A stretch of DNA of 64,000 bases from Deltaproteobacteria bacterium (GCA_030603275.1 JAUVYB010000004.1:23778-87777); one strand, 5' to 3'; counted from the stretch's first letter, positions 1-10,153 are shown. Notes: a model not told the origin generated them from the sequence alone. Made by a program: numbers and translations.

Positions 1-1
1 G

Positions 2-355
2 CTTTTAAAGCGGGTGAGGGACTACGCCCAAGTGATGTCAGACGGCGTCGCCACCAGAGAGGTGGCCGTCGAGGCATTAACCAAGCTTGAGGTGGACAGC
101 ATCGGCCTGGACGAGATAGACCACAAGCTGCTCCGTACTATCGTGGAGAAGTTTGGCGGGGGGCCGGTGGGGCTGGACACCATCGCCGCCTCCATCAGCG
201 AGGAGGCCGACACCATAATGGATGTCTATGAACCCTACCTGCTGCAGCTGGGCTTCCTGGATCGGACCCCCCGCGGAAGACTGGCCACCGAAGCTGCCTA
301 CCAGCATCTTGGGCTGCCCTATAATAAAAGGCCACCGCAGGGCACGCTGCTCTAA
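2..355 (+). CDS. ruvB: Holliday junction helicase RuvB, C-terminal part (truncated by window start)
   Basis: Frame is open from window start; translation ...[55 protein letters not shown] matches the RuvB winged-helix C-terminus. Confidence 0.93.
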   Translation, partial: LLKRVRDYAQVMSDGVATREVAVEALTKLEVDSIGLDEIDHKLLRTIVEKFGGGPVGLDTIAASISEEADTIMDVYEPYLLQLGFLDRTPRGRLATEAAYQHLGLPYNKRPPQGTLL

Positions 356-400
356 CCCCATTAACCCCCCACCTGTTCTTAAGTCGTTTTACTACCCACC

Positions 401-457
401 CACCCACCCTACAGAAGTGATACTTCTATCAATTTCTTCTTGGGGGTGGGGAAAAGG
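401..457 (+). repeat. Intergenic repeat module A (copy 1) with palindrome AGAAGTGATACTTCT
   Basis: cccaccctacagaagtgatacttctatcaatttcttcttgggggtgggg, near-identical at ~6824 and ~30391. Confidence 0.9.
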
Positions 458-510
458 AGAGGCTAATCTCTCTTCTGGGGGTGGGGCAAAAAGGGCTTTA
501 GCCCTACCTT

Positions 511-550
511 AAGGGCGGCGGGCGGGAAAAGATATAAAACGGGGTGGGGG
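511..550 (+). repeat. Intergenic repeat module B (copy 1)
   Basis: aagggcggcgggcgggaaaagatataaaacggggtggggg; 12 copies in window. Confidence 0.92.
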
Positions 551-655
551 ACTAAGTGTTAAGCTTTAAAGGGTGGGTGGTGTGGGAAAAAGACAATGGG
601 GGGGCGGGGTTCAAGCCCCTTGATAAACAACCACTGATAAGTCTAATATTATAAA

Positions 656-1198
656 GTGAAAAGGTTACTTATCCACTGCTGCTGCGCCCACTGCGCCGCC
701 TACACGGTTAACTACTGGCGGGAGCAGGGCTGCAAGGTAAGCGCTTTCTGGTATAACCCCAATATCCACCCCTACACCGAGCACCAGCACCGCCTGGAGG
801 CAATGCAGTCCCTGGCTACGAAGATGAGCCTGCCCCTGATAACAGCCGAAGGCTATGACATAATTGACTATTTCCGGGGGGTGGTGGGGCATGAGCAAGA
901 GCGCTGCCGGCACTGCTTTAAGCTCCGCCTGTCCAAAACAGCTGAAATTGCTAAAGAGAAGGGCTTTGACGCCTTCACCACCACCCTGCTCATCAGCCCC
1001 CAGCAGGAGCACGAGCTGATTAAAGAGGTTGGCGAAGAACTGGGAAAAGAAACTGGGGTGGATTTCCTCTATGCCGACCTGAGGAAGCGCTACTCGGACA
1101 GCCGCCATATGACCAAGCCTATGGAGCTCTACCGCCAGCAGTACTGCGGCTGCGTCTACAGCGAGTGGGAGCGCTACGCCGATATAACCATAAAATAA
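656..1198 (+). CDS. queH: Epoxyqueuosine reductase QueH (DUF208)
   Basis: LIHCCCAHCAAY N-terminus, ERCRHCFKLRL, QQYCGCVYSE cysteine motifs; GTG start. Confidence 0.9.
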   Translation: MKRLLIHCCCAHCAAYTVNYWREQGCKVSAFWYNPNIHPYTEHQHRLEAMQSLATKMSLPLITAEGYDIIDYFRGVVGHEQERCRHCFKLRLSKTAEIAKEKGFDAFTTTLLISPQQEHELIKEVGEELGKETGVDFLYADLRKRYSDSRHMTKPMELYRQQYCGCVYSEWERYADITIK

Positions 1199-1245
1199 GG
1201 GGGCCTCTAAAGAGACCCCCTGTGATACCAGCTATAACCGCCGGT

Positions 1246-2031
1246 TTATTCACCGGGCAGATGTACTGCCACCTTCTCCGCCATCATATTCTCGCTGTCA
1301 TAGACGGCGCGGGCCAATTGTCCCTCCTCCACGGCGATAAAGCCGTTGAGGACGAACACCGTGTCCTCGTTATAGCGCAGGGTCACCGCCTCACCATCAT
1401 CGGGGGTTATTTCTATGGTTTCCGAGGAAACATCGGTGATAGTGCCGCTGACGCGTGCGCAGGTGGCCGGTTTTACAATCAGCACCCACCTGGCCAGGCT
1501 TTCACCATCGGCCAGCCAGACCACCACCCTGTCGCCGACCTCAATATCACTGAATTCAGCCCCGGCGCCAAAGGGGCGGCGAATCGCCTGCTGGGGTTCG
1601 GGGAGGGGAACTTCTTCCGTTTGAGCTACCCTGTTTTGAACCCTTAACCTCGCCTGACTAGATACTAAAGCCCCGGCTCGCACCCGGTTCTGAACGCCCA
1701 AGCACGTGCCCGGCTCTTCTGGAGTTCCGGCCTCTGCCTGGTTGCGAAGTCTGAATTGCTGGGCCAGAGCTGTAATCCGCCCCGGTACATCCAGCATGAA
1801 GTATCCGGTATTTTCGTCTACTCTTATGCCTATCTCATCTTCTCCGGACTGAACCTTAAAGTATGCCTGGTTTTCCTCATCAACTTCGGTTACCGTGCCC
1901 CTGACTATACTGGCTTTTGCATCCTCGGTCCAGGGCATGGGTTCATCCGAATCGGCCAGGGCGGGCAGGGCCAGACCTAAAACCAGACTCAACGCCAGTA
2001 CCGAAGCCACAGCTATCTTTAGTAGCGACAT
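1246..2031 (-). CDS. Secreted protein with repeated DUF5666-like beta domains
   Basis: Signal peptide; repeated G(T)VTEVDEENQAYFKVQ / SGTITDVSSETIEITPDDGEAVTLRYNEDT pattern. Confidence 0.75.
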   Translation of the reverse strand: MSLLKIAVASVLALSLVLGLALPALADSDEPMPWTEDAKASIVRGTVTEVDEENQAYFKVQSGEDEIGIRVDENTGYFMLDVPGRITALAQQFRLRNQAEAGTPEEPGTCLGVQNRVRAGALVSSQARLRVQNRVAQTEEVPLPEPQQAIRRPFGAGAEFSDIEVGDRVVVWLADGESLARWVLIVKPATCARVSGTITDVSSETIEITPDDGEAVTLRYNEDTVFVLNGFIAVEEGQLARAVYDSENMMAEKVAVHLPGE

Positions 2032-2132
2032 TTTACTTTCACCTCCTGTAGTTTAGTCTCTTTTCCGGCAAATAAAATCAACCGGATAATATCCAACAGT
2101 TTTTTCATCTAAAACCTCCCAGTTAAAAATTA

Positions 2133-2909
2133 TCAGTCCGCGATGGCGTAAGCCACCTGAACGGTAAGGGTAAGCTCTATCTCTCCGGGGCTGATGGGCG
2201 TGGTGGGCGCTGGCGCTACCATTTCCATCCCGGCGTCTCGATAGACAACGGGAGGATATACGGTGCCCTCGGAGATATAGGTGGGCTTGCCCAGCCCAAT
2301 GCCGGCCAGGTCGGCCAGCTGTTCGGCCTTGGCCCTGGCATCAGCCATTGCCTCCTGGCGGGCTTCCTCATAGTAGGGGGTGGGGTCGTCTACGGAAAAG
2401 CTGATGTTATTGATGCGGGTGTAGTCTCCACCGGCGACGGCGACGGCATCAATAACCGGGCCGGCCTGCTCTACATCCCTTATCTTTGCGGTTACCATAT
2501 TGGTGACCCGGTAGCCGGTCACAACCGGCTCGTCCTTGTAATCATCCCACCTGGTTACCTGGTAAATGCTGAAATATCGGGTCTGGATATCCTTATCCGC
2601 CACACCGCTGTCAGCCAGGGCTGCCATCACCGCATCCATGGCCGTAGCCGCCTGGGCCTGAGCCTGGGCTACCGTATCCGCCTGAGCCTCAATACCCAGG
2701 GACAGAATGGCGATATCAGGGGTAACGGCGACCTTGCCGGTGCCGCTGACCCAGATACCCGATTGCTGGCTATTGATGTCCACCGTATCAATAGTGGTAG
2801 GGCCGCCGGTGCAACCGCTAAAGCCGACTACCGCCAGCATCAGCACCAGGCTCACCGCCACCAACCAAAACTTTTTCATCGCTTGCCTCCTTGATATTCT
2901 TTCTTCCAC
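2133..2909 (-). CDS. SIMPL (DUF541) domain lipoprotein
   Basis: Lipobox VGFSGCTGG; IWVSGTGKVAVTPDIAILSLGIEAQADTVAQAQAQAATAMDAVM. Confidence 0.88.
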   Translation of the reverse strand: MEERISRRQAMKKFWLVAVSLVLMLAVVGFSGCTGGPTTIDTVDINSQQSGIWVSGTGKVAVTPDIAILSLGIEAQADTVAQAQAQAATAMDAVMAALADSGVADKDIQTRYFSIYQVTRWDDYKDEPVVTGYRVTNMVTAKIRDVEQAGPVIDAVAVAGGDYTRINNISFSVDDPTPYYEEARQEAMADARAKAEQLADLAGIGLGKPTYISEGTVYPPVVYRDAGMEMVAPAPTTPISPGEIELTLTVQVAYAIAD

Positions 2910-2978
2910 CTATATATAACGAAAAAGCCGCCGATTAGTTAGGCGGCGACTTAAGGGAATTTTAAAAAAGGGTTATGA

Positions 2979-3866
2979 CTACTCTAAAGCCTCAAGGACC
3001 TCCTCATAGCCGTCCTCCGATACGGCAAGCGCCCGTCGCAGGGCAGCCCTGGTTGACTCCGGTACTTCATCCAGCACGGCGTGCAGAACCGCCCGGTTAT
3101 GAGCCGCATTAGACACCAGCGTGTCCCTTAGCTGAGCCCGATTACCGTTCCGGGCAGTGTCATCACTGCTACCCCAATCCTTCCCCGGCTGGGGTGCTAA
3201 TACCGGCTCCGGCGGGGCTTCATCAGTTGTCGGCGGTTCCGTCGGGGCTCCAGCTTCTTCTGTCGGCGGCGCCATCAGCATCGGTTCTTCATCCCCACTC
3301 TGGGCCAGGACGAGCACAGTCAAAAGTGCCAGGTGCCTGTCCAGGCGCTGGGTGACAAGCTCCACCTGCCCGGTATTACCCTTACCGGCCATGTAAGCTA
3401 TCTCGGCCACACGCCGGTCAGCCAGCTGGGCGCAGAGCCTAGCCTTACCCATCTGAGAGGGAGTTAGCGTCAGGCGCACCTGCTCGGTGGCCAGCTTTAC
3501 CGAATAGAGAGGGCTATCGGGCATGCTGCTATCGGCGGCGGCAACCGTGCCTCCCCCGCCTAACACCAGGACGAGAACTATAGCCATCACCGTTGCCCAC
3601 CGCGGGAACCAGCCCCAGGAGGTGCGGCTCTTACGGGCGGTCCTTTCCTGTAGCGCCGCGCGGAACTGGTACATGGCCCTGGCTTTGAAATCGGGGCGGG
3701 GCTGAATGGCCGACGCCTCCCTGGCCGCCAGAGCCGTCTCCAGTAACGGCTTTAGCTCGGCTGCCTGCCCTGGGTAGCGTGCAAGGCACTGCTCCAGGCT
3801 TTCGCCTTTAACCAGCAGCCGTTCCAGGCATTCGTTTAAGATATTATCAAATTCTCTATTCTTCAT
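2979..3866 (-). CDS. DUF5667-like membrane protein, putative partner of ECF sigma factor
   Basis: N-terminal NILNECLERLLVKGESLEQCLARYPGQAAELKPLLETA, TM segment, then ADSSMPDSPLYSVKLATEQVRL; overlaps the sigma gene. Confidence 0.8.
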   Translation of the reverse strand: MKNREFDNILNECLERLLVKGESLEQCLARYPGQAAELKPLLETALAAREASAIQPRPDFKARAMYQFRAALQERTARKSRTSWGWFPRWATVMAIVLVLVLGGGGTVAAADSSMPDSPLYSVKLATEQVRLTLTPSQMGKARLCAQLADRRVAEIAYMAGKGNTGQVELVTQRLDRHLALLTVLVLAQSGDEEPMLMAPPTEEAGAPTEPPTTDEAPPEPVLAPQPGKDWGSSDDTARNGNRAQLRDTLVSNAAHNRAVLHAVLDEVPESTRAALRRALAVSEDGYEEVLEALE

Positions 3867-4398
3867 TTTTCGTCACCGATAGCGCCCGGCGCAGGGCGAC
3901 TATGCCGCTGTGCTGTAACGCCTTTACCGCCCCCTGGTTCTTGCCCATTACCTCGGCCACCTGGGCGATGGACAGCTCACTGGTAAAGCGGAGGGAAATC
4001 ACCTCGCGCTGGGCATCGGTCAAATGCCGGGCAGCCGCCAGTACCTGCTCTATATCCAGCTTGCGCTCGGCGGCCAGCTGGGGGTTGTCACCACCGCTGA
4101 CCAGCGTTTCCTCCAGCGGCACCACCGTCTTCTTTTTCTTTCTCAGGTAATCAACCACCTGATTGTGGGCGATACGGTAGAGCCAGGCGGAGAAGGGTTT
4201 ACCCCTCCACTTGAAGGAAGAGATGGACCGGAGTGTGTTTAGAAAGACCTGCTGAGTCAAGTCTTCTGCCTCCACCGCATCTCCTATCTTGAGGGTTATA
4301 TAGCGATAAATCCTATCGAAATACTCCTCATATATCTGTGCAAAAGCTTCCTGGTCTTGCTTTTGCGCCCGGCGTACCAGGCTTTCCTCGTCTTGCAC
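3856..4398 (-). CDS. ECF-type RNA polymerase sigma factor (sigma-70 family)
   Basis: Region 2 YRYITLKIGDAVEAEDLTQQVFLNTLRSISSFKWRGKPFSAWLYRIAHNQVVDYLRK; region 4 HTH. Confidence 0.92.
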   Translation of the reverse strand: MQDEESLVRRAQKQDQEAFAQIYEEYFDRIYRYITLKIGDAVEAEDLTQQVFLNTLRSISSFKWRGKPFSAWLYRIAHNQVVDYLRKKKKTVVPLEETLVSGGDNPQLAAERKLDIEQVLAAARHLTDAQREVISLRFTSELSIAQVAEVMGKNQGAVKALQHSGIVALRRALSVTKNEE

Positions 4399-4838
4399 CT
4401 GACAACTCCCAGCCGCTTCAAGCGGTAATTATGGCGTTATCCTGTGCACATAGTATAACGAAGCAAATAGCAAAAAGATAGTTTCCTAATCGTAGCAACC
4501 CACCCGATAGAGGTTACACCTCTCTCTGACTTGGGGGAGGATTGACCCCACTTCCCACCCCTTTTAACGATTCTATTTCTTCCTGGGGGGCTTGAATGTT
4601 TAGCTGGCAACTCTACTTAGCAACCTACCCCCTTAATCCCCCTCCCTTGTAAGGGAGGGGGAAGGTTTTTTATAGAAGAGGGGGCTTCGCCCCCTCTTAA
4701 ACACCCCTGATATTTTTTGAGTTTTAGAGGCATAGCTTTTGAGGATGGGAGTAAAAAGGTCTTTAGCCAGTTTCATTAATAAGGGCGGCGGGCTTAATTC
4801 CCATCCCCTGTAAGGGGTGGGGCGTAACCTTTCCATAT

Positions 4839-4880
4839 AAGGGTGGTGGGCGGGAATAGATATAAATGGGGGTGGGGGGA
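4839..4880 (+). repeat. Intergenic repeat module B (copy 2)
   Basis: ataagggtggtgggcgggaatagatataaatgggggtgggggg. Confidence 0.88.
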
Positions 4881-4939
4881 ATAAAGGGCTAAGTTATGCT
4901 ACAATACTACAAAATTTAGACTTTATAGGAATTAAGAAC

Positions 4940-5599
4940 TTGGCTTTTAACATACGCCTGATGTGCCAGGAAGACCTCCCCCAGGTCAATGAGATTGACC
5001 ACGAAGCCTTCCCCACCCTGTGGCCACCACCCAACTACCAGCGGGAGCTTAAGAACGGCTTGGCTCATTACATCGTGGCCTGCGACGAGGAGGAAGAATA
5101 TGAGCCGCCGGCGCCGGAAGACGCCCCTCCAAAAGGCTCTTCCGGGCTGCTGGACAGACTGAGACGTCTCTTCAACCACCACCGTCCTTCTGATAACGAA
5201 CCCGCCTCGTCAGTAAGTGGATATATCTTTGGCTTTGCCGGCCTGTGGTTGATGGCCGGGGAAGCCCATATAACTAACATTGCCGTGCGGGAGAGCTACC
5301 GCCGACAGGGTCTAGGTGAACTGCTGCTCATCTCAATGATAGAGCTGGCGGTAGGGCTGGACGCCCACCTGGTCACGCTGGAGGTGCGCGCCTCCAACAC
5401 CACCGCCCAGAGCCTCTATGCCAAGTACGGCTTCATTGAGGTGGGGCTGCGCCGCGCCTACTACACCGACAACCGGGAGGACGGGGTGCTGATGACCATA
5501 GAAAATGTCACCTCAGCCCCGGTTCAGGCCAACCTCCGGCAGTTAAAGCAGGCCCACGCCCAAAGATGGAGAGCGCCTGTCCACCGTATTGCCCACTAG
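4940..5599 (+). CDS. GNAT acetyltransferase (RimI-like)
   Basis: ITNIAVRESYRRQGLGELLLISMIELAVGLDAHLVTLEVRASNTTAQSLYAKYGFIEVGLRRAYY. Confidence 0.88.
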   Translation: MAFNIRLMCQEDLPQVNEIDHEAFPTLWPPPNYQRELKNGLAHYIVACDEEEEYEPPAPEDAPPKGSSGLLDRLRRLFNHHRPSDNEPASSVSGYIFGFAGLWLMAGEAHITNIAVRESYRRQGLGELLLISMIELAVGLDAHLVTLEVRASNTTAQSLYAKYGFIEVGLRRAYYTDNREDGVLMTIENVTSAPVQANLRQLKQAHAQRWRAPVHRIAH

Positions 5600-5704
5600 A
5601 ACCTCCCAACATCAAACCAAGGGGTTATTGACAAAAGCCAAAAAATGCGGATAATACGAGGCATACACAAAAGCACCCCCTGAGCTTAAAGAAGGAGAGA
5701 TACC

Positions 5705-6172
5705 ATGAGTGATACCGAAAGAGGCGAGAGTAAGATAAGGGTCCGTCCCATGGAACCCATGGATATTGACAGCGTTCTGGCTATTGACAGTAAAATAACC
5801 GGGGTGCGAAGAGCGGCCACCTATACCGATTTGATTATCGGCGACCTGGGCAAAATCCCCGACTTAAGCTTTGTTGCCGAGGTTGACGGCGAGGTGCAGG
5901 GCTTTCTGCTGGCCCGGCGGGCCTATTTTGGAGAACCTTTTGATGAAGTGGGCATGATTCACATACTGGGCGTTGAACCCGACTACCAGCGGCTGGGTGT
6001 CGCCACCCAGATGGTCAACGCCCTGGTGAAGGCCTGCCAGGAGAAAAAACTTAACGCAGTGCGAATAATGATTGATGAAAATGACGACCAGCTACAGAGC
6101 CTGTTCCAGCAGCTGAATTTCCGCCGGGGAAAGCTCGTCGACTACACCAAGAAGTTAAAAAAGATAGATTAA
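5705..6172 (+). CDS. GNAT family N-acetyltransferase
   Basis: MIHILGVEPDYQRLGVATQMVNALVKACQEKKL; RBS gaaggagaga upstream. Confidence 0.88.
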   Translation: MSDTERGESKIRVRPMEPMDIDSVLAIDSKITGVRRAATYTDLIIGDLGKIPDLSFVAEVDGEVQGFLLARRAYFGEPFDEVGMIHILGVEPDYQRLGVATQMVNALVKACQEKKLNAVRIMIDENDDQLQSLFQQLNFRRGKLVDYTKKLKKID

Positions 6173-6201
6173 GCCGGCTACAGGATATACCTTAAGGGAG
6201 T

Positions 6202-6666
6202 CTATTTACCGCCCGGTTTGGGCATCTCTTTAGCCCTCTTATTCAGCTCCAGCCACTCCTCAAGTCCCTGCTTGCTCCTGGCCAGCGGCTCCTTTAACCT
6301 GTCTACCTGAATACCGGCTAAGTAGCTCGACGATTTGTGCTTTTTGGCAGTCTCTATCTCGCCGTTAAACTCCTCGGCAATGGCATAGGCTCCGGCCAGG
6401 GTATTACGCAAACTCTGGTCTATATAGTCCATCTTATCCTTGTTTCTTTTCCAAACGCCAGTTTTAAACTTCTTGGCCTGCCACTTGAAGAGGAAGGCTT
6501 CCATGAGCTTCTGGTTATAGTCTATTTCAGATAGCAGGCCGCGCACCGCCTGCTGTTGCCGCTTCTGCTGCTGCTGCTTCCTGAAGAAAACATTGATAAC
6601 GACGAAGATAAGAACCGGTGCCAGATAGGTTAAGACCTGGCCTATGTCTCCCCAGTCAAAATCCAA
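6202..6666 (-). CDS. Membrane-anchored hypothetical protein
   Basis: N-terminal TM segment then charged helical domain. Confidence 0.7.
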   Translation of the reverse strand: MDFDWGDIGQVLTYLAPVLIFVVINVFFRKQQQQKRQQQAVRGLLSEIDYNQKLMEAFLFKWQAKKFKTGVWKRNKDKMDYIDQSLRNTLAGAYAIAEEFNGEIETAKKHKSSSYLAGIQVDRLKEPLARSKQGLEEWLELNKRAKEMPKPGGK

Positions 6667-6823
6667 GGCTCACCCCTTATGGCTAAATCCAAAATTTAAT
6701 TAAAACACAAACCGATAACCATGTCCAACGGGTAATAGACCCGGGCGGAAACGCGGGGCTTCCTTAATCAAAAAGATAAAGGGGGGAATCGCCCGGTTTT
6801 TAGAGTGTGTTTTATTTCCCACC

Positions 6824-6872
6824 CTCCCACCCTACAGAAGTGATACTTCTATCAATTTCTTCTTAGGGGGGT
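6824..6872 (+). repeat. Intergenic repeat module A (copy 2)
   Basis: ccaccctacagaagtgatacttctatcaatttcttcttaggggggt. Confidence 0.9.
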
Positions 6873-6981
6873 GTTTAAGAGGGGGCAAAGCCCCCTCTTT
6901 ACCTTAAAGGGTGGAGGGCGGGCGGAATATTGAACGAAAGTGCCAAAACTGCTATAATGCAAATCTATTCCGGCAAAGTCA

Positions 6982-7488
6982 ATGGGGGTGATTACTATGG
7001 CAAGTGGAAACAAAAGCCCAATAAACATCAGGCCTATGGAGCGTGGGGATATCGATACCGTTATATCTATCTACGGTAAAATCAGGGATGAAAAAATACC
7101 CGGCGTTAAGCGGAGCCGCCTCAGCTACAGGAGCGCCCTGACCTACGCAGAGGTAGCCTTGACTGATCCCGGGGGCCCGCTTGACCTGAGTTTTGTCGCT
7201 GAAGCTGATGGTAAGGCCATTGGCTTTATCTGGAGCCGGTTAGCCTACGTGGGCATACCGATCGACGAAGTGGGCATCATCTACATGTTGGTCATTGACC
7301 CCGACTACCAGAAAAGGGGTATCGCCGGTAAACTGATCGAGGCACTAGCGAAGCGCTGCCGTGACAGAGGGGTTAAAACGGTGCGCGCCATCATCGACGA
7401 ACGCCACTGGGAGCTGCAGAACTATTTCCAGAAGCTCGGCTTCCACCGCAGCGAGCTGGTCATCTACACCAAAGCCGCTAAAGGTTAA
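6982..7488 (+). CDS. GNAT family N-acetyltransferase (paralog of 5705..6172)
   Basis: IRPMERGDIDTVISIYGKI...IYMLVIDPDYQKRGIAGKLIEALAKRCRDRG. Confidence 0.87.
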   Translation: MGVITMASGNKSPINIRPMERGDIDTVISIYGKIRDEKIPGVKRSRLSYRSALTYAEVALTDPGGPLDLSFVAEADGKAIGFIWSRLAYVGIPIDEVGIIYMLVIDPDYQKRGIAGKLIEALAKRCRDRGVKTVRAIIDERHWELQNYFQKLGFHRSELVIYTKAAKG

Positions 7489-7520
7489 GCCGACTTTCCC
7501 GCATTATACGCCCTGAAGAG

Positions 7521-8162
7521 TTATGGTGCCTTTACTAATAAACATATATTGCGGGAAAAGAGCTTTAGCGGGAAGCGGTAGGCGCTCTCCGGGAAGGATT
7601 TTATTACCTCAAAGCCCGCCCCCTCTGCCAGCTTTTCCAGCTCACTATAGGAGAAGAGGTAGTAGCGACGGTGGAGGGTCTGGCCTTTTTTACGCCAGGG
7701 TACGGTTACCTCTTTGGGCTTGAACCAGAAACGGGGCTGGCAGCGGTTCCATACCGTGATAAAGGCCTCAGCGCCGGGCTTCAGCACCCGTTTGAGTTCA
7801 GCTAAAGCCGCCTGGTGTTCCCCGCCCATGAGGTGGTGATAGGTTGCCACCGCTATTGCCCAATCAAAGCTCTCATCGGGGTAGGGGAGGCGGCGTACAT
7901 CAGCCAGCGTCAGCTCCACGGCCAAGCCGAATTTCTGGGCGTATTTTTCGGCGAACTTTAGCATCTCGGCGGAGAAGTCCACCCCGTAGAGCTCAAAGCC
8001 GTCTTTAAAGGGCAGAAAATCGGGGCCGTGGGCGCAGCCGACGTTGAGCAGCTTGCCCTTCTGCCAGCGCTCTGCCAGCGCCTCCAGCTCGGTGCGGAAT
8101 ATAGACCAGTGCCGGAAGTTATACCAGCCGGGGGCTATCTGGTTAAATACTTCTCTTGTCAC
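7521..8162 (-). CDS. SAM-dependent methyltransferase, class I (tRNA methyltransferase-like)
   Basis: LLNVGCAHGPDFLPF...GVDFSAEMLKFAEK...DESFDWAIAVATYHHL. Confidence 0.87.
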   Translation of the reverse strand: MTREVFNQIAPGWYNFRHWSIFRTELEALAERWQKGKLLNVGCAHGPDFLPFKDGFELYGVDFSAEMLKFAEKYAQKFGLAVELTLADVRRLPYPDESFDWAIAVATYHHLMGGEHQAALAELKRVLKPGAEAFITVWNRCQPRFWFKPKEVTVPWRKKGQTLHRRYYLFSYSELEKLAEGAGFEVIKSFPESAYRFPLKLFSRNICLLVKAP

Positions 8163-8390
8163 CCTATCCCCTTTATCCCCTTCCCCTCAAGGGGAAGGGG
8201 AAGATTTCTTTTAGAAGAGGGGCTGACGCCCCTCTTAAACACCCCTTTAAGGCGGCGGGAAAACCCCTTCCATATAAGGGCAGCGGGCGAGGCCCCTTAC
8301 TTCCCTGCCCATTTAGGGTGATAGGGGAGTTACCCTTCCATATAAGGGAGGCCGGGCGGGAATAGATATAAATCGGGTGGGGCTCCGTCC
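8160..8390. repeat. Composite intergenic repeat block (modules D, C and B copy 3)
   Basis: ccctatcccctttatccccttcccctcaaggggaagggg + agaggggctgacgcccctcttaaacacccc + aagggaggccgggcgggaatagatataaatcgggtgggg. Confidence 0.88.
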
Positions 8391-8446
8391 CCCTACGTTA
8401 TGTTTCTGTTTAAAATTCAAATCTGCTACACTGTTTATGGCACATT

Positions 8447-9838
8447 ATGAGGAAATTTACAAGGACTATATCCGGGGTGACGCCGGTGGCGGTGATGACC
8501 CGGCCCCTGAAATGCCCGGGGCAGTGCATTTTTTGCCCCACCTACCCGGCAATACCCCAGAGCTATACCCCGGAATCGCCGGCGGTGCTGAGGGCGATAA
8601 GGTGCGACTACGATGCCGGTAAGCAAGTCCGCTCAAGGCTGAAAGCGCTGGAGGAAATGGGGCACCCCACCGATAAGATTGAGCTGATAGTGATGGGGGG
8701 TACCTTTCTGGCCTACCCCGAAGACTACCAGTACCAGTTTATCCAGGGCTGCCTGGACGGCCTGAACGGCCGGCAGTCGGCCGACCTGGAAGAGGCCAAG
8801 AAAATCAACGAAACGGCCGGGCACCGCTGCACCGGAATGTGCATCGAGACCAGGCCGGACTGGTGCCGGCAGCAGGAAATAGAGCGGATGCTGGAGTTCG
8901 GCGCCACCAGGGTGGAGCTTGGCGTCCAAATACTGGATGACGAAATCTACCGCCTGACCCGGCGCGGGCACAAGGTGGAGGATGTGGTGCGTGCTACCGC
9001 CCTGCTGCGGCAGCACGGCTTTAAGGTTCACTACCACTGGATGCCGGGGCTTCCCGGCTCCACCCCGGAGCACGACCTGGAGCTATCGAGAAAGCTTTTC
9101 GAGGACGAGCGCTTCCGGCCGGACGGATTAAAGCTGTACCCGACCATGGTGGTCGAGGGTACCGAGCTGGAGAAGTGGTACTTCGAAAACCGCTACCAGC
9201 CTTATGAGATCAGCACCATGATCAACCTGATGGTGGATATAAAATCCATCGTGCCCAAATATGTCCGGATATCGCGGGTGCTGCGTGATATACCGGCCAA
9301 GTTTATCACCGCCGGCTGCAAGGATTCTCTGCGAGGGGTGGTAAAGCAGCGGATGAAGCGAAAGGGCATTGAGTGCCAGTGCATCCGCTGCCGGGAGTAC
9401 GGCCACCGGGCGCGGGACGGCTGGGAAACCGGCGAGCCCCGCTTAACCAGGATGGACTATGAAGCTTCAGGGGGGAGGGAAATCCTTCTCTCTTTTGAGG
9501 ACGAGACGGAAACCCTTTTCGGCCTACTGCGGCTCAGGATTCAGCCCCGGTCCGAGAGCGGAGGAAATTCAGCGGTGATACGGGAACTGCATGTCTACGG
9601 GCCTGAGGTTCCGCTCACCGAGCAGCGGGAAGGAGCGGCCCAGCACAGGGGGCTGGGTAAAGCCCTGATTAATGAGGCGGAGCGGATTGCCGCTGATGAG
9701 TTTAAAGCGCCGCAGATGACGATTTTGAGCGGCATAGGTGCCAGGGAATACTACCGCAGTGAGTTCGGCTATAGTTTACAGGGGGCTTATATGGTTAAGG
9801 AGCTACAGGTTACGGCACCGAGGTTATCGCTGCCTTAA
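8447..9838 (+). CDS. elp3: Bacterial Elp3-like radical SAM / GNAT tRNA uridine acetyltransferase
   Basis: MTRPLKCPGQCIFCPTYP radical-SAM motif, GHRCTGMCIETRPDWC, C-terminal GNAT GLGKALINEAERIA...YRSEFGYSLQG. Confidence 0.9.
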   Translation: MRKFTRTISGVTPVAVMTRPLKCPGQCIFCPTYPAIPQSYTPESPAVLRAIRCDYDAGKQVRSRLKALEEMGHPTDKIELIVMGGTFLAYPEDYQYQFIQGCLDGLNGRQSADLEEAKKINETAGHRCTGMCIETRPDWCRQQEIERMLEFGATRVELGVQILDDEIYRLTRRGHKVEDVVRATALLRQHGFKVHYHWMPGLPGSTPEHDLELSRKLFEDERFRPDGLKLYPTMVVEGTELEKWYFENRYQPYEISTMINLMVDIKSIVPKYVRISRVLRDIPAKFITAGCKDSLRGVVKQRMKRKGIECQCIRCREYGHRARDGWETGEPRLTRMDYEASGGREILLSFEDETETLFGLLRLRIQPRSESGGNSAVIRELHVYGPEVPLTEQREGAAQHRGLGKALINEAERIAADEFKAPQMTILSGIGAREYYRSEFGYSLQGAYMVKELQVTAPRLSLP

Positions 9839-9904
9839 CTCTCTGCAACCCACCCCTGCCCCCTTCCAACAGTTGTTTTTCTTCCCACCCTATTATATTT
9901 ACTT

Positions 9905-10000
9905 AGCAACCCACCCCCTTTATCCCCCTCCCTTGTAAGGGAGGGGGAAGGTTTTTTATATAAGAGGGGCTGACGCCCCTCTTGGACACCCCAGTTAAAA
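9905..10000. repeat. Composite repeat (modules D and C)
   Basis: ccaccccctttatccccctcccttgtaagggagggggaagg...agaggggctgacgcccctcttggacacccc. Confidence 0.87.
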
Positions 10001-10153
10001 TAGGCAGGGGGGAATAAGAGAGATGAAAAGAGGCTATGCCTTTAAAATTCCCTTGGAAAGTAGGGGTAATTCTTCCCCTCTGGGGGTGGGGAGATAAGGG
10101 GAGGTTAATCCAAAGGGGTGTTTAAGAGGGGGCTATGCCCCCTCTTTTCCTTA

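Noticed and set aside
77-361. Long antisense/overlapping ORFs throughout the ORF track (e.g. 77-361, 665-1108, 14508-15164, 17420-17980, 52397-53104)
   Set aside because: They overlap confidently identified genes on the other strand and look like GC-rich frame artefacts with low-complexity or compositionally biased translations.
4633-4836. ORFs inside repeat blocks (4633-4836, 8028-8365, 13556-13852, 40331-40718, 45479-46210)
   Set aside because: Translations derive from the dispersed intergenic repeats and have no protein-like features.
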